A stretch of DNA of 64,000 bases from Ancrocorticia sp047501485 (GCA_047501485.1 JAZDRN010000001.1:1227702-1291701); one strand, 5' to 3'. Shown: positions 34,550-43,380, counted from the first letter of the stretch. Numbers and translations are program-made. Notes: a model not told the origin generated them from the sequence alone.

Positions 34550-35944
34550 TGTCTCACGTCATCGTTCACTCGATGGCGTGGGGCATTTCTTGTTTCTGAC
34601 CGGGGTATGTCTCGCGTCATCGTGCACCATTTCGGGTGCATGTCTCGCGTCATCGTTCACTTCATGTCTCACGTCATCATTCACTTTTTCTTCTGGTAGT
34701 CCCGGGCGGGGTTGATAGTGTGTTCGGCGATGATTTCCCCACCGGTGCGGTCGATGACCATCGTGTCGGGTCCGGCCATGAGCAGCAGGACTCGTGTGCC
34801 GGCGTGGGCGCGTCCGATGCCTAAGTGGCGGAGTTTCCCGGCGTAGCGGACACTGATCGTGCCTGTGGCATCGACCCTGTTGTAGCGGATGCGCCATATT
34901 CTGCGATCGATCTCGACCACGGGTTCGGCTTTCGGCAACGCCTGATACGCCGCATCCGGGGTGCGTCTGCCGATGGCCCGATGGGGCCGTTGCGTGTTGT
35001 AGATGATCATGAAACGTCCCAACTGGGTGTTGAGTTCGTCAACAGTGTCGGCGAGCCCATCAGTGGCCAACCACTTCTTCAGGGTCTGGTGGAAGCGTTC
35101 GATCTTGCCCTGGGTGGTGGGGTGATTTGCTGCTCCGTTGCGTTGCTCGATGTTCAGGTCGGCGATGAGTTGTTCGAACCCGTTGGGTTGGGCGCGGGAC
35201 CCATCGTTGCCGCGGGCGAACCGGGTCGTATACACCATGGCGTTATCGGTCAAAGTCGATGCTGGCGGCCCGTGTTCGTCCATGGTGGCGGTGAACGTGT
35301 CGATCACGATCGGGCCGGTGATCTCGGGGTGGGCGCTGGTGTGGAGCAGCTTCCTGGAGTGGTCATCAAGCCAGGAGATGATCTCGACATCCGTGCCATC
35401 GGTCAGGGGCCAATGGGTGACATCGGATTGCCAGGACCCGTTGGGGGCGCAGGCTTCGAAGCGGTGCCAGGAGGAGCGGGGGCGTTTGTGGGGTTGGTCA
35501 GTGATCTGGTTGTTCCGGTGCAGGATTCGCCAGATCGTGGCTGTTGATGGTCGGGTGTTGGGGTTGAGGCGGTCGAAGATGGACTCGGCCCCGGCATCGA
35601 GTCCCTGGGCGGTCAGGGACTCGCGCAGGGTCAGGATCGTCGCTACGGTGTCAGGGTCGGTGGCGTTGGGGTTGGTGTGGGGTCGGCGTGACCTCGGGTC
35701 GACAGCGTCGAGTCCACCGCTCCGGTAGCGGGCAAGGAGGGTGTAGACCCAGCGTTTCGAGACGCCGAAACGTACTGCGGCTTCAGTGGCGGTGAGACCG
35801 CCTTCGGTGATGGCGAGGATGATGGTGCGGTTCTTGTGTGTGTCCTTCATGGATGAACGATGACGCGACACATGTGGTGAAGGATGACGCGACACACGGC
35901 GTGCATGATGTCGTGAAACATCCAGCGAACAATGACGTGAGACA
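34550..35944 (-). mobile_element. IS481-like insertion sequence (about 1.4 kb)
   Basis: Terminal inverted repeats start TGTCTCACGTCAT at 34550 and, on the other strand, TGTCTCACGTCAT at 35944. Inside the left end are three more copies of TGTCTC(A/G)CGTCATC at 34608, 34641 and 34665, and inside the right end several inverted copies, a subterminal-repeat layout typical of actinobacterial IS481 relatives. No clear target duplication was seen. It lies directly after the tRNA-Pro fragment. Confidence 0.85.
34681..35850 (-). CDS. tnp: IS481-family transposase
   Basis: 389 residues from the ATG at 35850. N-terminal helix-turn-helix (GGLTATEAAVRFGVSKRWVYTLLARYRSGG), then the rve integrase core with SWQSDVTHWPLTDG, STLTDNAMVY and GKIERFHQTLKKWL supplying the DDE triad, and a short C-terminal Mu-C-like region. 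A longer frame upstream (to 36054) only reads through the terminal repeats and flank. Appears intact. Confidence 0.93.
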   Translation of the reverse strand: MKDTHKNRTIILAITEGGLTATEAAVRFGVSKRWVYTLLARYRSGGLDAVDPRSRRPHTNPNATDPDTVATILTLRESLTAQGLDAGAESIFDRLNPNTRPSTATIWRILHRNNQITDQPHKRPRSSWHRFEACAPNGSWQSDVTHWPLTDGTDVEIISWLDDHSRKLLHTSAHPEITGPIVIDTFTATMDEHGPPASTLTDNAMVYTTRFARGNDGSRAQPNGFEQLIADLNIEQRNGAANHPTTQGKIERFHQTLKKWLATDGLADTVDELNTQLGRFMIIYNTQRPHRAIGRRTPDAAYQALPKAEPVVEIDRRIWRIRYNRVDATGTISVRYAGKLRHLGIGRAHAGTRVLLLMAGPDTMVIDRTGGEIIAEHTINPARDYQKKK

Positions 35945-36324
35945 CCAGTGAACGATCTCCTGAAACCACACATCACCAACCCGACCAAATGAGCCGCAGA
36001 AAACCTTAAGTTTCCACGGCTCAGTGGATTACTAAGACCAACCAGGTTACCCACAGCCGATCACACTGGAACCCGAAGCCACCTCTCCCCGCCTCTCCCC
36101 TCCCCTCCAGGCAACGCCGTCGGCTCCGGCAGACTGACACAATTACCGGCAACGGTCGCGTCGCACAATTACCGCCAATAGTCGCGCCGCACAATTACCG
36201 GCAATGGTCGCGGCAAAAGGGCGGACGCTATCCGCGCCGCTTCCACCGAACAACCAGCTAGTCAGACGGCGCTAGTCAGATGGGCGCAATGCAGTCGCCA
36301 ACCAAACCGGATGGCGAGCTTGTC
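35945..36324. repeat. Gene-free stretch with triple 26-bp-period repeat (36138-36212)
   Basis: Three 23-base copies, each starting CACAATTACCG and ending GTCGCG, begin at 36138, 36164 and 36190, a strict 26-bp spacing, with two or three differences between copies. Multiple short direct repeats of this kind occur at ends of IS21-like elements, so this may be the remnant end of a lost insertion sequence. No coding potential is seen in the rest of the interval. Confidence 0.6.
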
Positions 36325-36657
36325 TCACTCACCGCCATGGATGGTAACCACGTAGCCGTCGGGATCCCGGAACGTGAACTGCTTGCCGAACGGCCCTTGG
36401 GACGGTTCCTGAACGATCGTCACTCCTCTGGAAACGAGCCTTTCGTGAAGCTCTGCCGGGTCCGTGCACTGGAACCAGACGCCAATTCCGGCGCCCAGTT
36501 GCCCAAGTTGATCCAGATCGACTCCCGGGAACGGGTTCCGTACCGCGAAGGAGACCGAACCGTCGGTGAATACCGCAGCTTCCGGATTGGGTGCCGGTAT
36601 GCACGTAAGGCCAACGACGTTCTCATAGAACTCGGAGGACGCTTGAAGATCACGCAC
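36325..36657 (-). CDS. VOC-superfamily (glyoxalase/bleomycin resistance-like) protein
   Basis: About 110 residues from the first in-frame GTG (36657). Contains ASSEFYENVVGLTCIPAPNPEAAVFTDGSVSFAVRN and GPFGKQFTFRDPDGYVVTIHGG, one vicinal-oxygen-chelate module. The frame stays coding-like a few codons upstream (GPDFISFQV, a typical VOC first strand), but no conventional start codon is visible there, so the true 5' end is uncertain. Divergent from a MarR gene with shared operators; probably its target. Confidence 0.75.
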   Translation of the reverse strand: MRDLQASSEFYENVVGLTCIPAPNPEAAVFTDGSVSFAVRNPFPGVDLDQLGQLGAGIGVWFQCTDPAELHERLVSRGVTIVQEPSQGPFGKQFTFRDPDGYVVTIHGGE

Positions 36658-36706
36658 CTGGAATGAGATGAAGTCGGGGCCGTGTGTGTTCGTTTTGGAA
36701 TTGCTT

Positions 36707-36755
36707 ATGTCAACATATTGACGCTACACAGAGCTCATGTCAAGATATTGACATG
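36707..36755. promoter_or_regulatory. Pair of MarR-type operators in divergent VOC/MarR promoter
   Basis: Two palindromes 30 bp apart centre to centre: TGTCAA-CATA-TTGACG at 36708-36723, and a perfect 8-bp-arm palindrome CATGTCAA-GATA-TTGACATG at 36736-36755. The second overlaps the MarR start codon; the first lies on the VOC promoter side. The shape and placement fit autoregulation plus control of the VOC gene. Confidence 0.75.
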
Positions 36756-37193
36756 AAGGAAGCTCGTGAGCCAAGCCCGGCCGAACTCGGCATTCTGATC
36801 AAGGCGACCCAGGCAGTCCTCAATCAACGAATGGACGAGGCTTTGCGGCCATTGGGCCTTACGGTCGCGCAATACGCAAGCCTGAGAAACCTTCACATCG
36901 AGCCGGGTATCACCAGCTCAGATCTCGCGCGGCAGAGCTTCGTCTCGCGGCAGTCAATGAACGTGCTGCTCCAAGGCCTCGAAAAGGCGGGGCTCGTTGC
37001 GCGGTCCAAGGATGCCGGACATCGCCGGGAGAAGGCAACGCATCTGACCGGCAAAGCCGAGGAACTGTTGGCCGAAGCCGAGTCTAAGATCCAGGAGGTC
37101 ACCAACCGGATGACCTCAAGCCTCGATACGAAACAACGCTCTGACCTCTTTGCTCTTCTGGAGGCCTGTGGCGCGGCCCTCGTCGAGGAATGA
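36753..37193 (+). CDS. MarR-family transcriptional regulator
   Basis: 146 residues from the ATG at 36753. Winged helix with LTVAQYASLRNLHIEPGITSSDLARQSFVSRQSMNVLLQGLEKAGLVARSKDAGHRREKATHLTGKAEEL, the MarR pattern of recognition helix then DxxxRR wing. The start codon is inside a 20-bp perfect palindrome, so translation and transcription start may be tightly coupled to repressor binding. Confidence 0.9.
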   Translation: MKEAREPSPAELGILIKATQAVLNQRMDEALRPLGLTVAQYASLRNLHIEPGITSSDLARQSFVSRQSMNVLLQGLEKAGLVARSKDAGHRREKATHLTGKAEELLAEAESKIQEVTNRMTSSLDTKQRSDLFALLEACGAALVEE

Positions 37194-37355
37194 CTCCGGT
37201 CCTTCCAGAATATGCATTCATGCGGGTCACCAGCACAGTGCCCGTTGTGCTATGTCCATGAGCAGCGATCGTGGCATTCACGCGTCCAGCTCACCATGCG
37301 GCCGCCCGAGTGCTTCCGCCCCCTATCCACATGCTCCCCGGCCCCACCGACAACC

Positions 37356-38534
37356 TCAGGCCGCCATATTCCAAGCCAGGATCATGACGAGGGTGACGAG
37401 GAAGCCCGAGAAATAGTTGAGCCAGATGAAACGCCGCCAGGCCGGATTTGTTCGCGCCGCCTCAGCGTCCGATACCCGCACGTAGGGGACGCAATTGACG
37501 AGGTAGGGAACGGCGATAACCGCGGCAAGCGGGCCCGGCCACGGCGTGGCGAGCATGAGGACGGCGGCGGTCGCCCACAGTACGAGGGAGAAACGCACCG
37601 TCCACTTCGCCCCGAACACCGTCGCGATCGAACCGATGCCAGCCTCCCTGTCCGGTACCACGTCTTGCACCGCGCCGAAGGCGTGCGCGGCAACGCCCCA
37701 AGCGAAGAATGCCGCCAGGATCATGACCAGCCCGCCATCGATCCTCGCCCCCGCCAGGGTGAGGCCAACCACCGCGGGGCTCACGAAGTGGGTGCTCGAG
37801 GTGAGCGAATCCAGGACCGGTCGTTCCTTGAAGCGCAGCCACGGAGCGGAATAGGCGACGACGGCGAACGTGCTCACCAGGATTGCCACAACCGAGCCAG
37901 GCGTCCCCACCGCCAGGAGCAGGATGAGGAACGGAAGGTTCGAGGCGAGCACAAGCCAGAGCAACGGCCGATGGAAGGCCGGCGGGATAAGGGCTCCCTC
38001 GATGCCGCCCTTGCGAGGGTTATTGATATCGGAGGCGTAATCGAACACGTCGTTGATGCCGTACATGGCCAGGTTGTAGGGAATCAGATAGTAGATCGTC
38101 CCCACCACGAGCGCCCAGTCGATCTCCCTCGTTGTGAGCAGCATGGCGGAGGCGAATGGGAACGCGGTGTTGATCCAGCTGACCGGCCGGGAAGCGGCGA
38201 AGGCATGCCGCAGTAGGCTATTGATATCCACCCCCTTGGGTTTTGTCAGCAGCGCCCAGAGCGCGGGAAGGGCCACCACGGCGGCCAGAGGGTAGGCGAA
38301 GTCCTCGATGGGAGCGAGGCCGATGCGCAGGCCGGAGATCAGGCTCTCCTCATAGGTGAACAGATCGGCCGCGATCATGAGGCTGTCGAAAATCGCTGTG
38401 AGGGCGAGCAGCCCGACCGCGGCCACTGCAACGGCCGGCCAGGAGAGCCGCCGTGTCCCCGCCCGGCGTGCCAGCACCACTCCCAATAGCACCGCAACCG
38501 CACAAAACCCGCCCGAGACAAGCAGATACGTCAC
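37356..38534 (-). CDS. crtYf-crtEb: Fused lycopene cyclase subunit (CrtYf-like) and UbiA prenyltransferase (lycopene elongase CrtEb-like)
   Basis: 392 residues from the GTG at 38534 (overlaps the crtYe stop). Residues ~1-100 are a small three-helix lycopene-cyclase domain (FTYEESLISGLRIGLAPIEDFAYPLAAV, with the conserved acidic PIEDF). Residues ~115-392 are a UbiA prenyltransferase with the two Asp-rich motifs NDVFDYASDINNPRKGG and VQDVVPDREAGIGSIAT and about eight membrane helices. In Corynebacterium glutamicum these are separate crtYf and crtEb genes making decaprenoxanthin (C50). Last gene of the crt operon. Confidence 0.9.
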   Translation of the reverse strand: MTYLLVSGGFCAVAVLLGVVLARRAGTRRLSWPAVAVAAVGLLALTAIFDSLMIAADLFTYEESLISGLRIGLAPIEDFAYPLAAVVALPALWALLTKPKGVDINSLLRHAFAASRPVSWINTAFPFASAMLLTTREIDWALVVGTIYYLIPYNLAMYGINDVFDYASDINNPRKGGIEGALIPPAFHRPLLWLVLASNLPFLILLLAVGTPGSVVAILVSTFAVVAYSAPWLRFKERPVLDSLTSSTHFVSPAVVGLTLAGARIDGGLVMILAAFFAWGVAAHAFGAVQDVVPDREAGIGSIATVFGAKWTVRFSLVLWATAAVLMLATPWPGPLAAVIAVPYLVNCVPYVRVSDAEAARTNPAWRRFIWLNYFSGFLVTLVMILAWNMAA

Positions 38535-38863
38535 GGCGCCGTCCGCCTTCTCCTGAACTCGAGGATCCTCACTGAACCCGTGTAGAGGACCATGGTGCAC
38601 AGCACGAGGAAGACGAGGAACACCGGCTCCTCGAGCGGTAGCTCCGGGGCGAGCAGCACTCCCGAGGCCACGGCGGATTCACCTCTCAAGAAGATGCCAC
38701 TGGCGATGCCCGCGGCGTCCCACAACAATAGAAAGACGGTCCCCGCCAGCGTCACCAAAGCGGCGGCCGCCGCATTCCGCCAGAAGAACAGCTGGAAGCG
38801 CCGGTCGAGTAGCAGCATGCAGACGATGCCGAGTAGCAGGAATGCCAGATAAGCAAACGACAT
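38531..38863 (-). CDS. crtYe: Lycopene cyclase small subunit (CrtYe-like)
   Basis: 110 residues with three hydrophobic helices and the family core DAAGIASGIFLRGESAVASGVLLAPELPLEEPVFLVFLVL (PxEE motif). It is one half of the heterodimeric CrtYe/CrtYf C50 carotenoid cyclase; the partner domain is the N-terminal part of the next gene. Start overlaps the crtI stop by one base. Confidence 0.9.
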   Translation of the reverse strand: MSFAYLAFLLLGIVCMLLLDRRFQLFFWRNAAAAALVTLAGTVFLLLWDAAGIASGIFLRGESAVASGVLLAPELPLEEPVFLVFLVLCTMVLYTGSVRILEFRRRRTAP

Positions 38864-40461
38864 CAGCGGTCTTCCTCCTTGGTCACGGTGGACTGAAGCG
38901 GCAGCGGCCCCGCAGAGTGATCTCCGCGAATCCGTTTGAGCACCAACTCAGCGCTGATGAGGCACATCGGCACGCCGACTCCGGGCGCCGTCGTCGCCCC
39001 GGCGTAATAGAGTCCCCGCACTCGCCTCGACTGGTTCTGCGCTCGGAACATCGCGCTCTGCCGCAGAATATGCGAGGGCCCGAGCATGTCTCCCCGCCAG
39101 GAGAAATAGTCGCGAGCGAAGTCCGCGGGCCCCACGGTTCGCCGCACGACGATACGCTCGTCAAGATCTGGAATATCCGCCCACCGCGCGATCTGCCGTA
39201 TGGCGGAATCCGCAGCGCGTTCGACGGCGGCGTCGCCGGTTCCGTCTGGGCCGCCTGATCCGATGGTCGGGTCCGCCGCAACCGGGATTAAGACGAAAAG
39301 GTTTTCGTCTCCGGCGGGAGCCACATCCGGATCGGTCGCACTCGGCCTGCATACATAGATCGATGCCGGATCGGGAACGCCCGCGCCATCGGCGAATATC
39401 GCATCGAAATTCGCGTCCCAATCCCGTGTGAAGAACAGAGAGTGATGCTCCAGCTGCGGCAGCTTCCCGGAGACGCCGAGCAGCACGAGTATCGCGCCGG
39501 GCCCGCTCTCCCGCTTGTTCCACCAGGCCATGGAGTAGCTACGTGCTTGGGGCGCAAGCAGCGCCGTCTCCGTGTGATACAGATCCGCGGCCGAGACGAC
39601 GACGTCGGCCAGTTCCAGGTGTTCGGCGCCGTCGTCGTCGAACCAGCGCACACCCCGTACGTCAAGCTTTCCCCTCCCCCGCTTGGCTGTCAGAATCTCG
39701 CTCACCTCGGCCCCGGTGACGATCTCGGCGCCCGCCTGCCGGGCGAGCTCCTCCAGTCTTTCCACTAGATGCCAGAAGCCTCCCATGGGGTACTGCACGC
39801 CGTCGTCGAGATCGAGGGAACTCATCAGGTGATACATCGAGGGGGCGCGTCTGGGATCGGTGCCGAGGAATATGGCGGGATAGCCGAGGACCTGGCGCAG
39901 GAGCGGGTCGTCGAAACGCCGCGAGACGAAACGTTGGAGAGAGACGGCGAGTAGCCGCACGAGTTGGGGTGCCGCGCGAAGAAGGTCGGGGGTCAGAAGC
40001 GAGCGCCAGCGGGTGAAGGGGTTGTACAGGAAGTAGCGTTCTGCCATCCGCGAGGCCTTGCGCGCCGAACCCAGATAGTCCCGAAGCATATCGCCGCTCC
40101 CCTGCTCGGTACTCTCGAATGTCTCGACGACGCGTTCGATGCCGTGCGGAATCGCGACCTCCCGCCCCCAGCCGCCGCTGCCGGGTTCCTGGAAGACGCG
40201 ATAGCCGGGGTCTAGGGTCCGCAGATCCAGCTGCTCGCGCGTGCTTGTTCCCAGAAGCTCGAAGAAGTGGTCGAACACCTGGGGCATGAGATACCACGAG
40301 GGTCCGGTGTCGAAGCGGAACCCGTCCTGCTCGAACGTCCCCACACGGCCTCCCACGCGCGGGTTCTTCTCCAGCAGGCGAACCGTGTGGCCCTCTTTTG
40401 CCAGGAGCGCCGCCGTGGCCAATCCGGCGATCCCTCCCCCGACGACGATGGTGCGCGTCAT
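38863..40461 (-). CDS. crtI: Phytoene desaturase
   Basis: 532 residues. FAD-binding N terminus TIVVGGGIAGLATAALLAKEGHTVRLLEKNPRVGGRVGTFEQDGFRFDTGPSWYLMP and the bacterial carotenoid dehydrogenase C-terminal signature GLYYAGATTAPGVGVPMCLISAELVLKRI. Converts phytoene to lycopene. Overlaps crtB by 4 bp. Confidence 0.95.
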   Translation of the reverse strand: MTRTIVVGGGIAGLATAALLAKEGHTVRLLEKNPRVGGRVGTFEQDGFRFDTGPSWYLMPQVFDHFFELLGTSTREQLDLRTLDPGYRVFQEPGSGGWGREVAIPHGIERVVETFESTEQGSGDMLRDYLGSARKASRMAERYFLYNPFTRWRSLLTPDLLRAAPQLVRLLAVSLQRFVSRRFDDPLLRQVLGYPAIFLGTDPRRAPSMYHLMSSLDLDDGVQYPMGGFWHLVERLEELARQAGAEIVTGAEVSEILTAKRGRGKLDVRGVRWFDDDGAEHLELADVVVSAADLYHTETALLAPQARSYSMAWWNKRESGPGAILVLLGVSGKLPQLEHHSLFFTRDWDANFDAIFADGAGVPDPASIYVCRPSATDPDVAPAGDENLFVLIPVAADPTIGSGGPDGTGDAAVERAADSAIRQIARWADIPDLDERIVVRRTVGPADFARDYFSWRGDMLGPSHILRQSAMFRAQNQSRRVRGLYYAGATTAPGVGVPMCLISAELVLKRIRGDHSAGPLPLQSTVTKEEDR

Positions 40462-41378
40462 ACCGTCCTCTTCCCTCGCACGTCGCGAACCGACCGTAGA
40501 ATCAGCAGGAGCTTCTCCGGATCGCTCACCCGCACTCGGCGCTCGTGCAGTTTATGGGCGGGGACTTTGGCGAGACGATCGGTGAGCCTGGCGAAGAGCC
40601 GCAGTGCGCAGGCGACCGCCACACGGGCATCGCGGGTCAGCAACGGGAGCGTGGCCGCGGCATCCGCGAGCTGTTCGCGAATCGTGGCGATCCACTGTTC
40701 CTTCAGCTCCGTGGTCATCTCCATATCGGCGGCCAGATAGCTGCGCTCCAATCGCTCGGTATCGTCGCCGAGGTCGCGGAGGAAGTTGACGTTCTGGAAT
40801 GCCGCGCCGAGACTGCGCGCGCCCCGTTCGAGGATCTTGCGCTGCTCTCCCGTGTATTCCTCGTCTTGCATGAAAACGCGCAGGCACATGAGCCCGACCA
40901 CCTCGGCGGAGCCATAGACGTAATCGGCATGCTCCGACTCGTCGAACCTCCGGACAGCCGAGGATGCTCCCGCTATGGAAGCAGGCTGCGCCAGATCCAT
41001 GCGCATCGACGCGAAGAACGGGCGGGTGAGCGAGGAGTCGATGCCGGTGCGGCGGGCAGTGAAGGCGAAGGCGTGCACGATCGCGTTGCTGCTGTAGCCC
41101 AGGCTCATCGCCCGTTCCGTTTCGGCCTCGAGCTCATCCAGTTGAGCGTGCTGCTCGGCAAGAGGAAGATGGGCGGCCGCGGCGACGCCGTCGACGAGTT
41201 CGTCGGCGATGCGTACGAGGGCATAGATGTTCCGCACGTGACGGCGGTGCCGGCGCCCGAGCAGTTTGGTTGCCGCTCCGAACGAGGTCGAATAGGCGGC
41301 GATGATCTGGCCGGCAGCGCGTTGCGAGGCCACCGTGTAGCGATCCAACGGATTGAGATATTCCAGCCCGCGGCTCAT
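40458..41378 (-). CDS. crtB: Phytoene synthase
   Basis: 306 residues from the ATG at 41378 (4 bp overlap with crtE). Contains YALVRIADELVDG (first Asp-rich DxxxD) and FLRDLGDDTERLERSYL (second), the trans-isoprenyl synthase head-to-head motifs. Condenses two GGPP to phytoene. Confidence 0.94.
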   Translation of the reverse strand: MSRGLEYLNPLDRYTVASQRAAGQIIAAYSTSFGAATKLLGRRHRRHVRNIYALVRIADELVDGVAAAAHLPLAEQHAQLDELEAETERAMSLGYSSNAIVHAFAFTARRTGIDSSLTRPFFASMRMDLAQPASIAGASSAVRRFDESEHADYVYGSAEVVGLMCLRVFMQDEEYTGEQRKILERGARSLGAAFQNVNFLRDLGDDTERLERSYLAADMEMTTELKEQWIATIREQLADAAATLPLLTRDARVAVACALRLFARLTDRLAKVPAHKLHERRVRVSDPEKLLLILRSVRDVRGKRTV

Positions 41379-42517
41379 ACCGCTCTCCCTTCGAGAGTAT
41401 CCACGAGATCCAGAATGAAACGTGCGACCGCCTCGGGTACCGCCGACTCGCGTTGCGACAGAATCTCTAGCGCCACGTGTATCTGTTCCTGGGCCATGGA
41501 ACTGATGAAATGCTCGGCCCCGCATTCCCACAGCAGGGACTGCAGCGCTGTTCCGTCGCCGTTCGTGAACTCCGGTGCACCCAGCAGCGGCTCGATGCTC
41601 GCCCAGGCATTCGTGGTCCGTGCATAGGCGATGATCGCCGTCTCCTTGCCCTCCCGAAAATCTGAGAATGGGTCCTTACCGTGTTCCTCGCTACGCCCGA
41701 ATGCCGAGAGAAGATCGTCCTGGAGCTGGAAGGCCATGCCGAGGTGCCGGCTCACCTTCCCCAAGGCGTTCTCCAAGCGCGGCTCCGCGTGGGCGAGAAT
41801 CGCCGCCGCCCGCAGTGGAAGCTCGAAGGTGTACGTCGCCGTCTTCAGACGCGTCATCTCCAGCACCGTGCTCAAATCAGACGCGATGATTCCATCGCTC
41901 AGTCCCACGTCGCAGTGCTCTCCGACCACCGAATCGGTGATGGAGTGATCGAGCAGATCCAGCAGCCGCAGTCTGGCCTCCTGGCCAATGGGTTCCCTCG
42001 CCAACACCTGGTGGGCTGCGGAGAGCATGAGGTTGCCGACGAGGATTCCGTTGCTGCGGGCCCAATGCAGACGCTTACCTGCGCTGCCACTGCCGAGTGT
42101 CCCCTCGCCGCCGGCCTCCAGCTGATAGAGCAGGCTCCCGATGAGGTTCGGGGTGCCTCGGCGGTACAGATCCTCGTCGATGACGTCGTCGTGCAGAAGA
42201 AAGGAGAAATGCAGCAGCTCGATCGCGGCCGCGACCCTGAGCGCGGACTCTCTGGGCGCACCGTTGCCTCCGACAGAATCTGTGAGAGCGTCGAAAGCTC
42301 CCACGAGCAGCCGTGGACGGAGTAGTTTGCCCCCGGAGATGCGCCTTGAGGCAAGCTCCCACAGGTGAGCGAACTGCGGACCGTACGCGTTGGCGTTGGA
42401 TGCGCGAACGTCTAGGATCGTCCGCAGCTTATCTTCGATCTCTCGGGACTGCGAGATTCTCTCGCGGTCGGCCGCCAATATCTCACTCATGAGCGTGGCC
42501 GTCTGCGAGTAGGCCAA
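41375..42517 (-). CDS. crtE: Geranylgeranyl diphosphate synthase
   Basis: 380 residues from a TTG at 42517 with GGAGAG four bases upstream; an ATG nine codons in has no ribosome site. First Asp-rich motif HDDVIDEDLYRRGTPN and second FQLQDDLLSAFG, followed by KDPFSDFREGKETAI, as in actinobacterial long-chain prenyl synthases. First gene of the crt operon; its promoter region is AT-rich and shared with a divergent MarR gene. Confidence 0.93.
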   Translation of the reverse strand: MAYSQTATLMSEILAADRERISQSREIEDKLRTILDVRASNANAYGPQFAHLWELASRRISGGKLLRPRLLVGAFDALTDSVGGNGAPRESALRVAAAIELLHFSFLLHDDVIDEDLYRRGTPNLIGSLLYQLEAGGEGTLGSGSAGKRLHWARSNGILVGNLMLSAAHQVLAREPIGQEARLRLLDLLDHSITDSVVGEHCDVGLSDGIIASDLSTVLEMTRLKTATYTFELPLRAAAILAHAEPRLENALGKVSRHLGMAFQLQDDLLSAFGRSEEHGKDPFSDFREGKETAIIAYARTTNAWASIEPLLGAPEFTNGDGTALQSLLWECGAEHFISSMAQEQIHVALEILSQRESAVPEAVARFILDLVDTLEGRAV

Positions 42518-42602
42518 CGGGCTCTCCGGCGGAGTTCAATCGGACAACGAGTTCGGTTTCGACCATCATGCGGCTCCTCCGAGCGAGACAGATGAAAATA
42601 TC

Positions 42603-42630
42603 GATCTTCAAATATGATCTTAAAGAATAT
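42603..42630. promoter_or_regulatory. AT-rich crtE/marR intergenic region with GATCTT direct repeats
   Basis: Adjacent repeats GATCTTcAAATAT (42603-42615) and GATCTTaAAGaATAT (42616-42630) lie in the unusually AT-rich 42590-42670 segment between the divergent crtE and marR genes. They are good candidates for the MarR/CrtR binding site and overlapping promoters. Confidence 0.5.
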
Positions 42631-42686
42631 ATTAAACCATAGGATAGTTTATTCTGAATACAAGTAGAAGACGGTATGATTTCTCC

Positions 42687-43271
42687 ATGAAGCAGTTTGA
42701 GTCCGACGGCAACGGGCGGGAGATCGCCGGAGATCTCTATACGATCGGTCACGCCGCAGGTACGAGCGACATGATCGACACATCCGGCATGTCTGCCGAC
42801 GACATGGCTGAGATATCCACACTTATGAATGCACTCGCGCATCTGCGGCATGCGGAAACGCGCCTATCCGAGGCTTCGCGCAAGTACATGAAGCTCAACG
42901 AACAGGATATGCGCGCGCTGCACTACCTGATCGTCGCCAAGCGCCGCGATGCCATTGTCACTCCAGGGGCTCTCGCGCATCACCTGCGTATATCGGCAGC
43001 GTCGACGACGAAGCTGCTCAACAGGCTGGAACGGGACGGCCACATCGTACGGCGGTTGCATCCCAAAGACAGACGAGCCATCGTCGTCGAGATCACCCCG
43101 GAAACCGAGATATCCGCCAAGCAGTCAGTCGGCCGCCAGCAAGCACGGCGGGTATATGCGGCGGCTCGCCTCACAAGCGATGAGCGCGCGACTGTCACGC
43201 GCTTCCTGGAGGATATGGCGCAGGAGCTCTCACTCGACGGAGTGAGCTGGGCCGAAGAGCCGGAGGCTTGA
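42687..43271 (+). CDS. MarR-family regulator divergent from carotenoid operon (CrtR-like)
   Basis: 194 residues. Winged helix core: MRALHYLIVAKRRDAIVTPGALAHHLRISAASTTKLLNRLERDGHIVRRLHPKDRRAIVVEITPE. The ~55-residue N-terminal extension (GTSDMIDTSGMSADDMAEISTLM) is unusual for MarR but similar in layout to actinobacterial CrtR, which represses crt genes and responds to GGPP. Position divergent to crtE supports that role; the effector is inferred. Confidence 0.85.
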   Translation: MKQFESDGNGREIAGDLYTIGHAAGTSDMIDTSGMSADDMAEISTLMNALAHLRHAETRLSEASRKYMKLNEQDMRALHYLIVAKRRDAIVTPGALAHHLRISAASTTKLLNRLERDGHIVRRLHPKDRRAIVVEITPETEISAKQSVGRQQARRVYAAARLTSDERATVTRFLEDMAQELSLDGVSWAEEPEA

Positions 43272-43350
43272 TTCGGAGGAACAGGCGGTAACACGTCTAT
43301 CCCCGATAGCTTCCACCACACGGTAGTTCTTGGCAAGAAACGACAAAACC

Positions 43351-43380
43351 GGGCGGTACAGCGAGGTGCCGCCCCTTTCT
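43351..43380 (+). terminator. Hairpin terminator after crtR-like gene
   Basis: Stem GGGCGGTAC pairs with GTGCCGCCC (one G-U pair), followed by CTTTCT, about 80 bp after the marR stop. Confidence 0.65.

Noticed and set aside
34550..34690. CRISPR-like repeats
   Set aside because: Spacing is irregular, repeats are only about 20 bases, and inverted copies lie at the other end of a transposase gene; they are IS end repeats.
36138..36212. CRISPR array
   Set aside because: Three tandem 26-bp units with no variable spacers; not a CRISPR.
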